A stretch of 64,000 nt of DNA from Shewanella algae (GCF_009183365.2 NZ_CP068230.1:2509001-2573000); one strand, 5' to 3'; counted from the stretch's first letter, positions 16,785-25,887 are shown. The notes: generated by a model not told the origin, from the letters alone. Numbers and translations: made by a program.

Positions 16785-17204
16785 ATGAGTCAGTGTCAGC
16801 TAAAAATCGGTTTTTTCACCCTCAGCCCTTGCGGCCAACCTGCCGTTGGCAGTTGCAGTGAGTGCCAAGCCAGTGTCTGCGAACATCACCTGGATCCCAA
16901 AACCGGTCTGTGTTTTCAGTGCGCTGCCAAACCCTTGAAGGTCGGTAAGGAAGTCTATGAAGATCCGCGCTCAGGCACCAAGTATGAGCAATTGAGCCTA
17001 CAAGGCGTTAAACCTGAAGATCCGCTTGCCGGTTTCGCCCTCAAACAACTGTATCTCGGCAGTGCCTGGTACCAACTGCACACCAAACACGGCAGTTACA
17101 ACAAGGAGTTTGATGCCGAGGACTTTGCCGCTTTTGAGCTCCCTGTCGATGAAGATGATGAGCAGTTGCCGGATTACGAGTATCGGGATATCTATGACAG
17201 CTAA
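16785..17204 (+). CDS. Small Cys/His-rich (putative zinc-binding) protein
   Basis: 139 residues, family not recognised. Residues about 15-55 hold seven Cys and two adjacent His spaced as paired knuckles (CGQPAVGSCSECQASVCEHH then CFQC), resembling a B-box or treble-clef zinc site. The rest is acidic, ending DEDDEQLPDYEYRDIYDS. The start at 16785 is preceded by AGGGGATA; the frame is open farther upstream but overlaps the previous gene. One base separates it from the upstream gene and it overlaps the downstream glycosyltransferase by 11 bp, so translation of the three is likely coupled. Confidence 0.72.
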   Translation: MSQCQLKIGFFTLSPCGQPAVGSCSECQASVCEHHLDPKTGLCFQCAAKPLKVGKEVYEDPRSGTKYEQLSLQGVKPEDPLAGFALKQLYLGSAWYQLHTKHGSYNKEFDAEDFAAFELPVDEDDEQLPDYEYRDIYDS

Positions 17205-18414
17205 CCCCAGGCTACTGTGGCTGACTCAACACTACCCGCCGGCCAAAGGCGGCATGGCATTGTCCTGCGATAGACTGGTGCGCCATTTGCGGCGGCTTGG
17301 GGTACATATCACCCTTTATCATTTACGCGCCGGCGGCCTGGAAAAGGAGACCGGCTATTTTGCCGAGCAGGGTTGCGATCACAGCTTCCCCATGGGTACA
17401 AACCCGGCGCACTCGATCAACCTTCTATGGCACAAGCTGGAAGGTGAATATGATGCTGTCGTTGCCTATGGCTATCCCTTCTCCATGCATGCCGGGCGAG
17501 TCTTTGCCGCCTGGCTTGGGCTACCGCTCATCACATTGCTGCGCGGCAACGACTTCGACTTGAGTATTCTCGATCATCGTCGCTATCAAGTGCTGCAGGA
17601 TACGCTGCAAGCCAGCGCGCTGGTATTGACCGTCAGCGCCGACAAGGCAAAGCGGGTCAAAGCCCTGTGGCCGCAAGTCAGAGTGCACAACATGAGTAAT
17701 GGCCTGGATAGCGAACGTTGGCAACCATTGCCGCTGGACAAAGAGCAAGCCAAAGCCTGGCGTTCCAATAACCTGGAAAATCCCAGTCAGCCTGTGATTG
17801 GCCTTTTCGGCCATTTGAAAGAGAAAAAAGGTTTGGCCTTTTTTATCGAGACCTTTAAACGCAGCCCCTTGGTACACAACTGCCATCTGTTGTTGATTGG
17901 CGAGCTGGATGAAAGCGCCGCCGAGCTGTTGCAGACACTGCCCGAGGGCAGTTACACCCTGGAGCCGTTTCTTGACAGGTATCAGCTGATAAGCCGTTAT
18001 CTGGTATGCGACCTTATCGCTATTCCCTCTTTCTATGAGGGAACCCCCAATGTGCTGCTGGAGGCGGCGGCGCTTAACATCCCTGTGCTCGGCGCCTGCT
18101 GCGGCGGTATGGCCGATCTTATCTTCGACAGCCTGCATCAGCGCGAAAAGCATGTCTTTGATGGCCGTTTGACTGACAGTGACGCGGCCCATAATCTCCG
18201 CGGCCAAACGGACTCAGGTTATCTGTTTCATCCAACTTCGGCGGAATCGCTTTTGGATGCGTTGGTGCGTTGGCAAACCGATACGGCTTCGATTCGCGCC
18301 GCCAAGAGCCAGGCCTTGTACCAAACAGTACTGAGTCAATGCAGCGCCGAGGCTGAAGCCGAGCGTTATTTGGCTGCCATCAAGACGCTGGTCGCTCAAA
18401 CGGCGAGTCACTGA
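17194..18414 (+). CDS. Glycosyltransferase family 4 protein
   Basis: 406 residues from MTANPRLLWLTQHYPPAKGGM, a GT-B fold enzyme. The acceptor half has the glycine-rich loop PPAKGGMA, the donor half GLFGHLKEKKGLAFFIE and the complete E-x7-E motif in FYEGTPNVLLEAA. Known members transfer sugars from nucleotide donors in LPS, capsule or glycolipid synthesis; no substrate can be assigned. The ATG at 17194 is chosen because the GT4 start pattern begins immediately after it; upstream in-frame sequence is the shadow of the Cys-rich gene. It overlaps its neighbours by 11 bp and, at the stop, by one base (TGATG). Confidence 0.87.
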   Translation: MTANPRLLWLTQHYPPAKGGMALSCDRLVRHLRRLGVHITLYHLRAGGLEKETGYFAEQGCDHSFPMGTNPAHSINLLWHKLEGEYDAVVAYGYPFSMHAGRVFAAWLGLPLITLLRGNDFDLSILDHRRYQVLQDTLQASALVLTVSADKAKRVKALWPQVRVHNMSNGLDSERWQPLPLDKEQAKAWRSNNLENPSQPVIGLFGHLKEKKGLAFFIETFKRSPLVHNCHLLLIGELDESAAELLQTLPEGSYTLEPFLDRYQLISRYLVCDLIAIPSFYEGTPNVLLEAAALNIPVLGACCGGMADLIFDSLHQREKHVFDGRLTDSDAAHNLRGQTDSGYLFHPTSAESLLDALVRWQTDTASIRAAKSQALYQTVLSQCSAEAEAERYLAAIKTLVAQTASH

Positions 18415-19379
18415 TGCTTATCTATTACGCCCCCGGCGGCGGGCTCGGGCACTTGAGCCGGGCGCTGAAAGTGCTCGGCTTTATCAAGGCGCAGCAAGCG
18501 TTGGTGATCACAAGTCCGCTGCCGTTAGCGGTCGACACGCTGTTACCAAAGGGCATTCAACACATAAGCCTGCCTACCAGGCTTCAAAGCCGAGCTGAAC
18601 TCAGCACCTGGCTCAAGCAGTTACTCGCATCGCTCAACAAGCAACAAGCGTGTCGGCTCATGCTGATAGATGCCTTTCCCGGGGGCATTTGGGGCGAGCT
18701 TGGTGATATCCCCTTGCCTGGCAAACTTGTCTATATCGCCAGATTGCTCAACTGGAATGTCTATCGCCAGCGCGTTGCCCATATTCCCCGTTTTCAGCAA
18801 ATCTGGTTTTGTGAATGGCCGACCCCGGAGCAGGAACAGGCGCTCTCCAATCAAACGGGCCAACGCTTCTGGCTGCCGTTACTCGGCGAAGACAAGTCCC
18901 AAGATGCAACCCCAAATGGTCTTGAAAAGCCTAAACAGACTCTGGTGATCCACTCGGGAAGCCTTGCCGAGCAGGCTTTGCTGCTTGAACACGCCGCAAA
19001 GGCGGGGGAAGAGATAGATATTATTGCGCCGCCGCGCCCAAGCGCCGATGCATGCTTTAATAACAAACCCATTGATAGCAAACCCCTTGATAAGAGTGCT
19101 CTGAGCGACTTCAACAACTGCAACAACAAAGAACACAAACCCGGATTAACCCGGCTGCAGCTGTACCCGGCCTCAGATATCGGCTGGCAGTATCAAAGGG
19201 TTATCTGTGGCGGTGGCTTCAACCTGGTGAGCGAATATATCCTTCATCCCGGCGCCCTCTTCGTGCCCCTGACCCGAGCACTGGATTTGCAGCGGCTGCG
19301 CATCGAACGCGGCTTGGGCGGTTTTTTACCGCCGCCCGGGTTGAGCTCAGTGCCGAAAGATATTCTCAAGCGGCTTTGA
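18414..19379 (+). CDS. GT-B glycosyltransferase-like protein (MurG/GT28-style)
   Basis: 321 residues, last gene of the unit. It starts MLIYYAPGGGLGHLSRALKVL, the Gly-rich, His-containing loop typical of GT28/GT1-type transferases. The C-terminal part has CGGGFNLVSEYILHPGALFVPL, reminiscent of the donor-binding loop (GG-x-N-x-x-E). It is shorter than MurG (about 355) and has a low-complexity stretch near residues 205-240 (NKPIDSKPLDKS). Substrate unknown. The start ATG overlaps the preceding TGA. No clear terminator follows; the next gene is convergent, 41 bp away. Confidence 0.7.
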   Translation: MLIYYAPGGGLGHLSRALKVLGFIKAQQALVITSPLPLAVDTLLPKGIQHISLPTRLQSRAELSTWLKQLLASLNKQQACRLMLIDAFPGGIWGELGDIPLPGKLVYIARLLNWNVYRQRVAHIPRFQQIWFCEWPTPEQEQALSNQTGQRFWLPLLGEDKSQDATPNGLEKPKQTLVIHSGSLAEQALLLEHAAKAGEEIDIIAPPRPSADACFNNKPIDSKPLDKSALSDFNNCNNKEHKPGLTRLQLYPASDIGWQYQRVICGGGFNLVSEYILHPGALFVPLTRALDLQRLRIERGLGGFLPPPGLSSVPKDILKRL

Positions 19380-19420
19380 AACGCTCATACTCATATAGTG
19401 GTGCTAGCGGAGCTTGTCAC

Positions 19421-19912
19421 TCAAGGCTGTGACTCGGCTATCCGGGCGTGAATACGGTTGACCTCCAGCAAAGCTGCACTGCCGTACCAGGCTTTAAGTT
19501 CCATGGTAAGGCTACCGGCCTGAACCGCAGGATCGCTGGCCGTCAAGGCTTCAGCCTCAGCCAGACTGGCGACATCAAAGATATAAATCCCCCGCCACTC
19601 GCCGCCATCGATAAAGGGCCCGGCTAACACGAGTTTGCCCTCATGCACCAAGCGCTGAATATGGTTCATGTGCGCTCTTTGAAGCTCGGCGCGCTGTTCT
19701 TTGCTGCCACTTCGATTGGGCCCCGCCTTTAAAAACGCCATCACATAACGTTTCATACCATATTGATCGGCACCGAGTGCATGGGCCAGCGCCTTATCAT
19801 AGGGAGGCGTTTCAACGGAAACCGGATTATCTGCACCAGCGGCGGTTGCCACTAAACTCGAGCCGGTCAACAGCGACAGCGCGCAGCAACTCGCCATGGT
19901 AGTTTTCATCAT
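19421..19912 (-). CDS. Exported YCII-domain protein
   Basis: 163 residues with an N-terminal signal peptide (MMKTTMASCCALSLLTG ... VATAAGA), so probably periplasmic. Residues about 52-150 match the YCII fold, a dimeric alpha-beta barrel related to muconolactone isomerase: YVMAFLKAGPNRS, HMNHIQRLVHEGKLVLAGPF and DGGEWRGIYIFDV. The His near MNHIQ is of the kind conserved in YCII proteins. Function unknown. The first or second ATG could be used; GGAGAG lies upstream. Likely a single-gene transcript between the glycosyltransferase unit and the fadH terminator. Confidence 0.75.
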   Translation of the reverse strand: MMKTTMASCCALSLLTGSSLVATAAGADNPVSVETPPYDKALAHALGADQYGMKRYVMAFLKAGPNRSGSKEQRAELQRAHMNHIQRLVHEGKLVLAGPFIDGGEWRGIYIFDVASLAEAEALTASDPAVQAGSLTMELKAWYGSAALLEVNRIHARIAESQP

Positions 19913-19976
19913 TGATATCTCTCCAATCCGATGCTGTTGTGTGTCAGCTTTTCGACAATAAGGTTATAAGTAAAGC

Positions 19977-20000
19977 AAAAAAATCCCCGCCGTGGCGGGG
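19977..20000 (-). terminator. Intrinsic terminator after fadH
   Basis: On the minus strand CCCCGCC/GGCGGGG followed by seven T (plus positions 19985-20000 and A-run 19977-19983). Confidence 0.85.
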
Positions 20001-20019
20001 AGTTAAGCCCGGTTAGAGA

Positions 20020-22041
20020 CTAGATCCTCATCGCCAATTCTGCACCCTGACGAATGGCGCGTTTGGCATCCAACTCGGCAGCGACATCCACGCCGCCAAT
20101 GAGGTGCATTGGCAAGCCGCACTCTTCCAATTCCGGCAACAGCACACGGTTGGATTCCTGACCAGCGCAGATCACCACAGTATCCACAGGCAGCAGCTGC
20201 GGCTTGTCATCAATCAGTATGTGCAATCCCTGGTCATCAAAGCGCTCATAGCTGACCCCACTGAGCTCTGTCACCTTGTGCTGCTTAAGCACCATGCGAT
20301 GGATCCAGCCCGTGGTCTTACCTAAGCCTTTACCCAGCTTGCTCTTCTTGCGTTGCAACAAATACAGCTCTCTGGCCGGGGCATGCGCCTGGGCTTGTTT
20401 GGCCAGTCCGCCGCGCTCGGCGTAACTTGTGTCTATGCCCCACTGACGATACCAGCGCTCCGGCTCCAGCGTGCTGGACTCCTGCTCGCCGAGGAAATGC
20501 GCCAAGTCAAAACCTATGCCGCCGGCGCCGATAAGTGCCACTCGCTGGCCGACTTCCACCTCTCCCCGCAGCACCTGTTGATAGCTGACCACCTTGGGAG
20601 AATCAAACCCGGGCAAGTTGAGCTCTCTTGGCACGACACCACTGGCAACCACCAACTCATCAAAAGGTTCATCCCTGAGCACCGAGGCGTTGAGCGGCGT
20701 ATTCAAACGCAAGTCCACCTTAAAATGTGCGAGGCGATTCTTGAAGTAGCGTATGGTTTCGTTGAATTCCTCTTTACCTGGGATCTTGCGCGCCAGGTTA
20801 AACTGGCCACCGACTTCATCTCGGGCTTCAAACAAGGTCACCTTGTGCCCCCGCTCAGCGGCGTAGACAGCAAATGCCATCCCAGCCGGGCCCGCGCCCA
20901 TCACAGCCAGGCGTTTGGGTGACTCAGTCTTGGGGAAATTAATTTCTGTCTCATAGCAGGCTCTTGGATTAACCAGGCAAGTAGCACGCTTGAGCGAGAA
21001 GGTATGATCGAGACAAGCCTGATTACAGCCGATGCAGGTATTGATGGCTTCGCTTTGATTGGCCGCGGCTTTGTTGACAAACTCAGGATCGGCCAGGAAA
21101 GGCCTGGCCATAGACACCATACCCGCCTGCCCCGAGGCGAGGATCTGCTCGGCTATCTCAGGCGTATTGATCCTGTTGGTAGCCACCAAAGGAACACTGA
21201 GTTCTTTTTTCAAACGTTCTGTGACCCAGGCAAAGGCGCCTCTGGGTACGCTGGTGGCTATGGTCGGGATCCTGGCTTCATGCCAACCTATGCCGGTATT
21301 GATGATAGTGACACCGGCTTGTTCCAGCGCTTTGCCGAGCTCAATGACCTCCTCAAGGCTTGAGCCCTTGTCGACCAGATCCAACATAGACAGACGAAAG
21401 ATAATGATGAACTCGGGCCCAACCTTGGCGCGGATAGCGCGAACAATTTCCAGTGGCAGGCGAATACGGTTGGCAAAACTGCCGCCGTAATCATCGCTGC
21501 GCTGATTGACCCGCTCACAGATGAACTGATTGATGAGATAGCCTTCAGAGCCCATCACCTCCACGCCATCATAACCGGCCCGTTTGGCCAGTTCGGCAGA
21601 GGTGGCATAATCCTTTATGGTGCCGCGGATTTGCCGCAAAGACATGGCGCTCGGCGTAAATGGGGTAATGGGTGACTTGACCTTGCTCGGTGCCAGCGAA
21701 AAAGGATGATAGCCGTAACGGCCGGCATGAAGGATCTGCATACAGATCTTGGCGCCGCCCTCATGTACAGCGCGGGTAACGATTTTGTGTTTGCCCACTT
21801 GCCAGGGAAAGCTCAGCTGACAGGCATTGGGGGCCAAACGACCGCGAAAGTTTGGCGCTATGCCGCCGGTGACAATCAACCCCACACCACCCAGCGCCCG
21901 CTCCTTGTAGAAGTGTGCCAGTTTCTCAAAACCACCCTTTTCTTCTTCCAACCCGGTATGCATGGAACCCATGAGTACCCGGTTTCTCAGCTGGGTAAAC
22001 CCCAGATCCAAGGGTTCTAATAAGTGAGGAAAGCCCGACAT
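20020..22041 (-). CDS. fadH: 2,4-dienoyl-CoA reductase (NADPH)
   Basis: Reduces 2,4-dienoyl-CoA intermediates so that polyunsaturated fatty acids can pass beta-oxidation. The 673 residues match E. coli FadH (672). Order: TIM-barrel FMN domain (RNRVLMGSMHTGLEE, VMGSEGYLINQF with the likely catalytic Tyr), the 4Fe-4S cysteines CIGCNQAC and a further Cys in TCLVNPRAC, then FAD (VMGAGPAGMAF) and NADPH (LIGAGGIGFD) Rossmann motifs. The start MSGFPHLLEPLDLGF at 22041 is chosen over an earlier in-frame codon because homology begins there. A PsrA-like palindrome lies 13 bp upstream of the start. Confidence 0.96.
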   Translation of the reverse strand: MSGFPHLLEPLDLGFTQLRNRVLMGSMHTGLEEEKGGFEKLAHFYKERALGGVGLIVTGGIAPNFRGRLAPNACQLSFPWQVGKHKIVTRAVHEGGAKICMQILHAGRYGYHPFSLAPSKVKSPITPFTPSAMSLRQIRGTIKDYATSAELAKRAGYDGVEVMGSEGYLINQFICERVNQRSDDYGGSFANRIRLPLEIVRAIRAKVGPEFIIIFRLSMLDLVDKGSSLEEVIELGKALEQAGVTIINTGIGWHEARIPTIATSVPRGAFAWVTERLKKELSVPLVATNRINTPEIAEQILASGQAGMVSMARPFLADPEFVNKAAANQSEAINTCIGCNQACLDHTFSLKRATCLVNPRACYETEINFPKTESPKRLAVMGAGPAGMAFAVYAAERGHKVTLFEARDEVGGQFNLARKIPGKEEFNETIRYFKNRLAHFKVDLRLNTPLNASVLRDEPFDELVVASGVVPRELNLPGFDSPKVVSYQQVLRGEVEVGQRVALIGAGGIGFDLAHFLGEQESSTLEPERWYRQWGIDTSYAERGGLAKQAQAHAPARELYLLQRKKSKLGKGLGKTTGWIHRMVLKQHKVTELSGVSYERFDDQGLHILIDDKPQLLPVDTVVICAGQESNRVLLPELEECGLPMHLIGGVDVAAELDAKRAIRQGAELAMRI

Positions 22042-22053
22042 TAAAACATCCTT

Positions 22054-22072
22054 TTTAAACAAGTGATTTAAA
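22054..22072 (-). promoter_or_regulatory. Weak PsrA-like palindrome before fadH
   Basis: TTTAAAC-AAGT-GATTTAA lies directly upstream of the fadH start. It resembles the PsrA-type site G/TAAAC-N4-GTTT but the right half is imperfect. It is noted because a better copy lies before the acyl-CoA dehydrogenase gene at 56548. Confidence 0.3.
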
Positions 22073-22238
22073 TCAGCATAACCTGAGCCGCCATCAAGCT
22101 CAACATAAAGCATTGGCCGCCGGCGCCTCATCAGCTAACGCAGTGAAAGCTCAGGAATAAAATCACTTACAAATGTATTTTCCCGTTGCAGCTATTTTCA
22201 GTTAGCATTAACGGAATGCATGGAAAAATGGAGTGGCT

Positions 22239-24092
22239 ATGTCCGCAAAACCCCTGACAACCAAGAATACCCTGATGTTGATCTGGAATGTGATCAACTT
22301 CATTCGCAAGCTGGTGTTGAACATAGTGTTCTTCCCGCTATTCTTCATCGCTTTGATAGCCGTGGTCATCGCCATGGTCAGCAGTGATGAAATCCAAGTT
22401 GAGGATGGCTCGGCGCTGGTACTGAACCTGGCCGGCGGCATAGTGGATCAAAAGCGCCAGGTTGACCCGTTCGAGGCGATGTTAAGCCAAAGCAAAGGAC
22501 CCGATGTCAACGGCGAAATCTTATTGAGTGATGTGCTCTATACCATTAACAGCGCCACCAATGACAAGCGGATCAAGGCTCTGGTATTGGATCTGTCCGA
22601 GTTGCAATACGGTGGTCTGAGTAAGCTCAGCGCCATAGGCCAAGCACTCAACGAATTCAAAGATAGTGGCAAGCCTGTGGTTGCCATAGGTAACTATTAT
22701 GATCAGAATCAGTATTTCCTGGCGAGTTTTGCCGATACTGTTTACCTCAACCCTGAGGGCATGGTGGCGGTAGATGGCCTGAGCCGCTATCGCCAATACT
22801 ATAAATCGGCCCTGGATAAGTTAAAAATCAAGGCGCACATTTTCCGTGTCGGCACTTTCAAGTCAGCGGTTGAGCCTTTTATCCGTGATGACATGTCAGA
22901 GGCGGCCAAGGAAGCCAACTCTGTACTGCTCAACGACATCTGGGGCAGTTACACAGACACTGTGGCCGCCAATCGCGGCATAGACAAATCCAGCCTGGGC
23001 CTTAATGCCACAGCTTATTTGGCAGAGCTGGAACAAGCCGATGGCGATTCCGGAACCATGGCGGTTAACCTCAAGTGGGTTGATAAACTGGCCAGCGCTG
23101 AAGATTTCCGCCTGGCGATGTTGGACCTGGTAGGCAAAAGCAAGGAAGGAGATAGCTTCAAGCAGGTCAGCTACTACGACTATGCCAAGCTGATGGCACC
23201 ACTGCCGGCGCTGGTACCCACCGAAGGAGTAGGCATCATAGTGGCCAAGGGTAATATTCTCAACGGCAGTCAACCTGCCGGTGATATCGGCGGTGAAAGT
23301 ACCTCTGCCCTGCTGCGTAAGGCCCGCTTCGATGACACTATCAAGGCCGTAGTGCTCAGGGTCGACAGCCCCGGCGGCAGCGCCTTTGCTTCCGAGCAAA
23401 TTCGTCAGGAAGTGCTGGCATTGAAGAAAGCCGGTAAGCCTGTGGTAGTCAGCATGAGCAGCATGGCGGCCTCCGGTGGTTACTGGATTTCGGCCAGCGC
23501 CGATTATATCTATGCCAACCCCACTACCCTGACCGGATCCATCGGCATTTTCGGCATGATAACCACCTTCGAGGACTCTCTGTCTTCAATCGGTGTCAAT
23601 ACTGATGGGGTGGCCACCTCCGACTGGGCCGGTCTCTCTGTTACCCGGCCACTTTCCGATGGCGTCAAGGCGGTGATTCAACGTCATATCGAGCGCGGCT
23701 ACAAAGACTTTATCTCGCTGGTCGCCAACGAGCGCAATATGACGCTGGAGCAGGTGGATAAGATTGCCCAGGGCCGCGTCTGGTCCGGCAAGAAAGCCCT
23801 GGAGCTGGGTCTAGTGGATGAACTGGGCGATCTCGATAGCGCCATCGCCAAGGCCGCCGAAATGGCCGGACTGGATAAGTTCGATAGCCGAGTGATAGAG
23901 CAGGAGCTGACACCTGAGCAACTCTTCATTCAGGAGATGTTCGCCAGTGTCTCCGCTTATCTGCCACACAGCGTCAAGCAGTCCAGCGTGCTGGAAAAAC
24001 TGCTGACTCAATGGAGCAAGGTACTGGAAGAGTTTGCCGCCTTTGACGACCCTAACGGCGTCTATCTCTACTGCGATAACTGCAGTTACTGA
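22239..24092 (+). CDS. sppA: Signal peptide peptidase SppA, 67 kDa type (protease IV)
   Basis: Inner-membrane serine protease degrading cleaved signal peptides. The 617 residues match the long enterobacterial form (618), with two tandem S49 domains. An N-terminal membrane helix lies at about residues 27-48. The Ser-Lys dyad is at Lys208 (GTFKSAVEPF) and Ser412 (MAASGGYW). The start at 22239 has GGAG five bases upstream; a GTG two codons earlier is the alternative. A strong terminator follows. ansA is next in the same direction, as in E. coli where sppA and ansA are neighbours. Confidence 0.95.
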   Translation: MSAKPLTTKNTLMLIWNVINFIRKLVLNIVFFPLFFIALIAVVIAMVSSDEIQVEDGSALVLNLAGGIVDQKRQVDPFEAMLSQSKGPDVNGEILLSDVLYTINSATNDKRIKALVLDLSELQYGGLSKLSAIGQALNEFKDSGKPVVAIGNYYDQNQYFLASFADTVYLNPEGMVAVDGLSRYRQYYKSALDKLKIKAHIFRVGTFKSAVEPFIRDDMSEAAKEANSVLLNDIWGSYTDTVAANRGIDKSSLGLNATAYLAELEQADGDSGTMAVNLKWVDKLASAEDFRLAMLDLVGKSKEGDSFKQVSYYDYAKLMAPLPALVPTEGVGIIVAKGNILNGSQPAGDIGGESTSALLRKARFDDTIKAVVLRVDSPGGSAFASEQIRQEVLALKKAGKPVVVSMSSMAASGGYWISASADYIYANPTTLTGSIGIFGMITTFEDSLSSIGVNTDGVATSDWAGLSVTRPLSDGVKAVIQRHIERGYKDFISLVANERNMTLEQVDKIAQGRVWSGKKALELGLVDELGDLDSAIAKAAEMAGLDKFDSRVIEQELTPEQLFIQEMFASVSAYLPHSVKQSSVLEKLLTQWSKVLEEFAAFDDPNGVYLYCDNCSY

Positions 24093-24102
24093 TAATCCTG
24101 AA

Positions 24103-24125
24103 AGCCCGGCTCGCCGGGCTTTTTT
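24103..24125 (+). terminator. Intrinsic terminator after sppA
   Basis: AGCCCGGC/GCCGGGCT stem (24103-24110 and 24113-24120) followed by T5. Confidence 0.9.
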
Positions 24126-24130
24126 GTGCC

Positions 24131-24159
24131 TTATGCTGCCGGGCTTGATTTGCTATAAT
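24131..24159 (+). promoter_or_regulatory. Candidate extended -10 promoter for ansA
   Basis: TTATGC (24131-24136), 17 bp, then TGC-TATAAT with the -10 at 24154-24159. The perfect -10 and TGn extension make it convincing despite a poor -35. It starts within a few bases of the sppA terminator. Confidence 0.65.
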
Positions 24160-24199
24160 CCGGCCTCTCTTTTGCCCCAGTGAAAACGAAAGCCAGATT

Positions 24200-25216
24200 A
24201 TGAACAAAAAAAAGTCCATCTATGTCGCATACACGGGCGGCACCATAGGGATGCAAAAAACCAGTAACGGCTTTGCCCCGGTCGCCGGCTTCCTGACAGA
24301 ATGCGTCAACTCCATGCCGGAGTTTTTTCATGAAGAGATGCCGACGTTCGTGATCCAGGAATATTGTCCGCTGATAGACTCTTCCAATATGGCCCCCAGC
24401 CACTGGCAGATGATAGCCGACGACATTCAGGCCAACTATGACAAGTATGATGGCTTTGTCATTCTTCACGGCACCGACACCATGGCGTTTACCGCATCGG
24501 CACTGTCTTTCATGCTGCAGGATCTCGGTAAGCCGGTTATCGTCACCGGCTCGCAAATTCCGCTGTCACAGCTGCGCTCAGACGGCCAGACCAATCTGCT
24601 CAATGCCTTGTATATCGCGGCCAATTATCCGGTTGCCGAGGTTTGCCTGTTCTTCAACAATAAACTATTCCGCGGCAACCGCACTACCAAGGCCCATGCC
24701 GACGGCTTCGATGCCTTTGCCTCGCCGAACTTCCCTTTATTGCTGGAAGCCGGGATCAAAATTCGCCTGCGGGCCGGAAAAATTGCGCCGCTCTGCGATA
24801 AGCCCTTGAAAGTGGCGCCCATTACTCCTCATCCCATAGGTGTGGTCACTCTGTATCCCGGGATCTCCACCGAGGTATTCAACAACATACTGCAGCAACC
24901 GGTAAAAGCCCTGATATTACTGACCTATGGTGTCGGCAATGCACCGCAGGATCCCGCCTTGCTGGAAACCCTCAAACGGGCCAACGACAAGGGCACTGTG
25001 CTTATTAATCTGACCCAGTGTCTGCAGGGAAAAGTCAATATGGGCGGTTATGCCACAGGCAACGCCCTGGCCAAGGCAGGCGTTATCAGTGGCGCCGATA
25101 TGACTACGGAAGCCGCCTTGACCAAGTTGCACTACCTGCTCTCCCAAGGGCTGGGCACAGAAGAGATAAGACGGCAGATGCAGCAAAACCTCTGTGGCGA
25201 ACTCACGGCAGACTGA
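24200..25216 (+). CDS. ansA: L-asparaginase, cytosolic type I
   Basis: Hydrolyses L-asparagine to aspartate and ammonia in the cytosol. The 338 residues match E. coli AnsA. The two catalytic-threonine motifs are visible: AYTGGTIGM near residue 14 and HGTDTMAFTAS near residue 91, with VTGSQIPL following. No signal peptide, which separates it from the periplasmic AnsB type. It has its own promoter and lies between two terminators, so it is a single-gene unit. Confidence 0.96.
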   Translation: MNKKKSIYVAYTGGTIGMQKTSNGFAPVAGFLTECVNSMPEFFHEEMPTFVIQEYCPLIDSSNMAPSHWQMIADDIQANYDKYDGFVILHGTDTMAFTASALSFMLQDLGKPVIVTGSQIPLSQLRSDGQTNLLNALYIAANYPVAEVCLFFNNKLFRGNRTTKAHADGFDAFASPNFPLLLEAGIKIRLRAGKIAPLCDKPLKVAPITPHPIGVVTLYPGISTEVFNNILQQPVKALILLTYGVGNAPQDPALLETLKRANDKGTVLINLTQCLQGKVNMGGYATGNALAKAGVISGADMTTEAALTKLHYLLSQGLGTEEIRRQMQQNLCGELTAD

Positions 25217-25230
25217 ATTTAATTGATAGC

Positions 25231-25259
25231 AAAAAGCCCTGTATATACAGGGCTTTTTT
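25231..25259. terminator. Bidirectional intrinsic terminator
   Basis: Perfect 20-bp palindrome AGCCCTGTATATACAGGGCT (25235-25254), A-run before and T5 after, between convergent ansA and yeaC. Confidence 0.9.
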
Positions 25260-25282
25260 ATAAATAGAATCCTAGTAATTAA

Positions 25283-25564
25283 TTAAAGATCAGATTCTTT
25301 GAATTCAGCAATACTCTCACCGCGAAACTGCTTTTTCAGCTGCGCCTTGGACAGCTCGTTGATCTGCCCACCGGCGCCTATGGTGAAGTGCTCGGTTTGA
25401 TCCAAACGCCTGGCTTGGTAGAGCATCACCAGTTGCAGCGTGTTTTCCCGCTGCTCCTCGGTCAGCACAGTACCATCTTCCCACTTACCTATCTCGGCGG
25501 CTCTGCGCAGTCTTTCATAGACTTCAACCGGCATCTCTTCAATCACTTTGTTGATATCTGTCAT
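25283..25564 (-). CDS. yeaC: DUF1315 family protein (YeaC-like)
   Basis: 93-residue cytosolic protein matching E. coli YeaC (DUF1315): MTDINKVIEEMPVEVYERLRRAAEIGKWEDGTVLT at the start and ENTLQLVMLYQARR in the middle. Function unknown. The start at 25564 is set by homology and by the ATGA overlap with the upstream zinc-ribbon gene, implying coupled translation. It is the last gene of a three-gene minus-strand group with the zinc-ribbon protein and the M14 peptidase. Confidence 0.85.
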   Translation of the reverse strand: MTDINKVIEEMPVEVYERLRRAAEIGKWEDGTVLTEEQRENTLQLVMLYQARRLDQTEHFTIGAGGQINELSKAQLKKQFRGESIAEFKESDL

Positions 25565-25878
25565 ACACTTTTCCGCTTGTGCAAAATAATACGTACCCGG
25601 GTTATCAGGTAACCCACAAAACCGAACGTAAAGCAGACGGCACCGGCGATAGCTCGATTGCCTTCGGCGACTTCTCCCCCCCAAAACCAGATGACCACCC
25701 CGGCGATAAACAGGGTCAAGGCCAAAAAGCTCTGGTTCATCAGTTTGGTCGACTGCTGAATATGGCTGATCCTCGACAGCGACTCGGTGTTGGGTCCCAG
25801 TTTGGAACTGCAGTGTGGGCAACTGGGTGCCTTACTGGAGATCCGCTTGTGGCATAAAGGGCATTCAACCAGTGCCAT
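25561..25878 (-). CDS. Zinc-ribbon membrane protein
   Basis: 105 residues. The N-terminus carries a zinc ribbon, CPLCHKR and CPHCSSK (Cys6, Cys9, Cys20, Cys23). Two hydrophobic helices follow at about residues 51-68 and 76-95, then a basic tail RVRIILHKRKSV. This is a common layout for small zinc-ribbon-domain membrane proteins of unknown role. GGAGCAGCT precedes the ATG. The TGA stop overlaps the yeaC start, and the M14 peptidase ends only 9 bp upstream. Confidence 0.8.
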   Translation of the reverse strand: MALVECPLCHKRISSKAPSCPHCSSKLGPNTESLSRISHIQQSTKLMNQSFLALTLFIAGVVIWFWGGEVAEGNRAIAGAVCFTFGFVGYLITRVRIILHKRKSV

Positions 25879-25887
25879 AGCTGCTCC

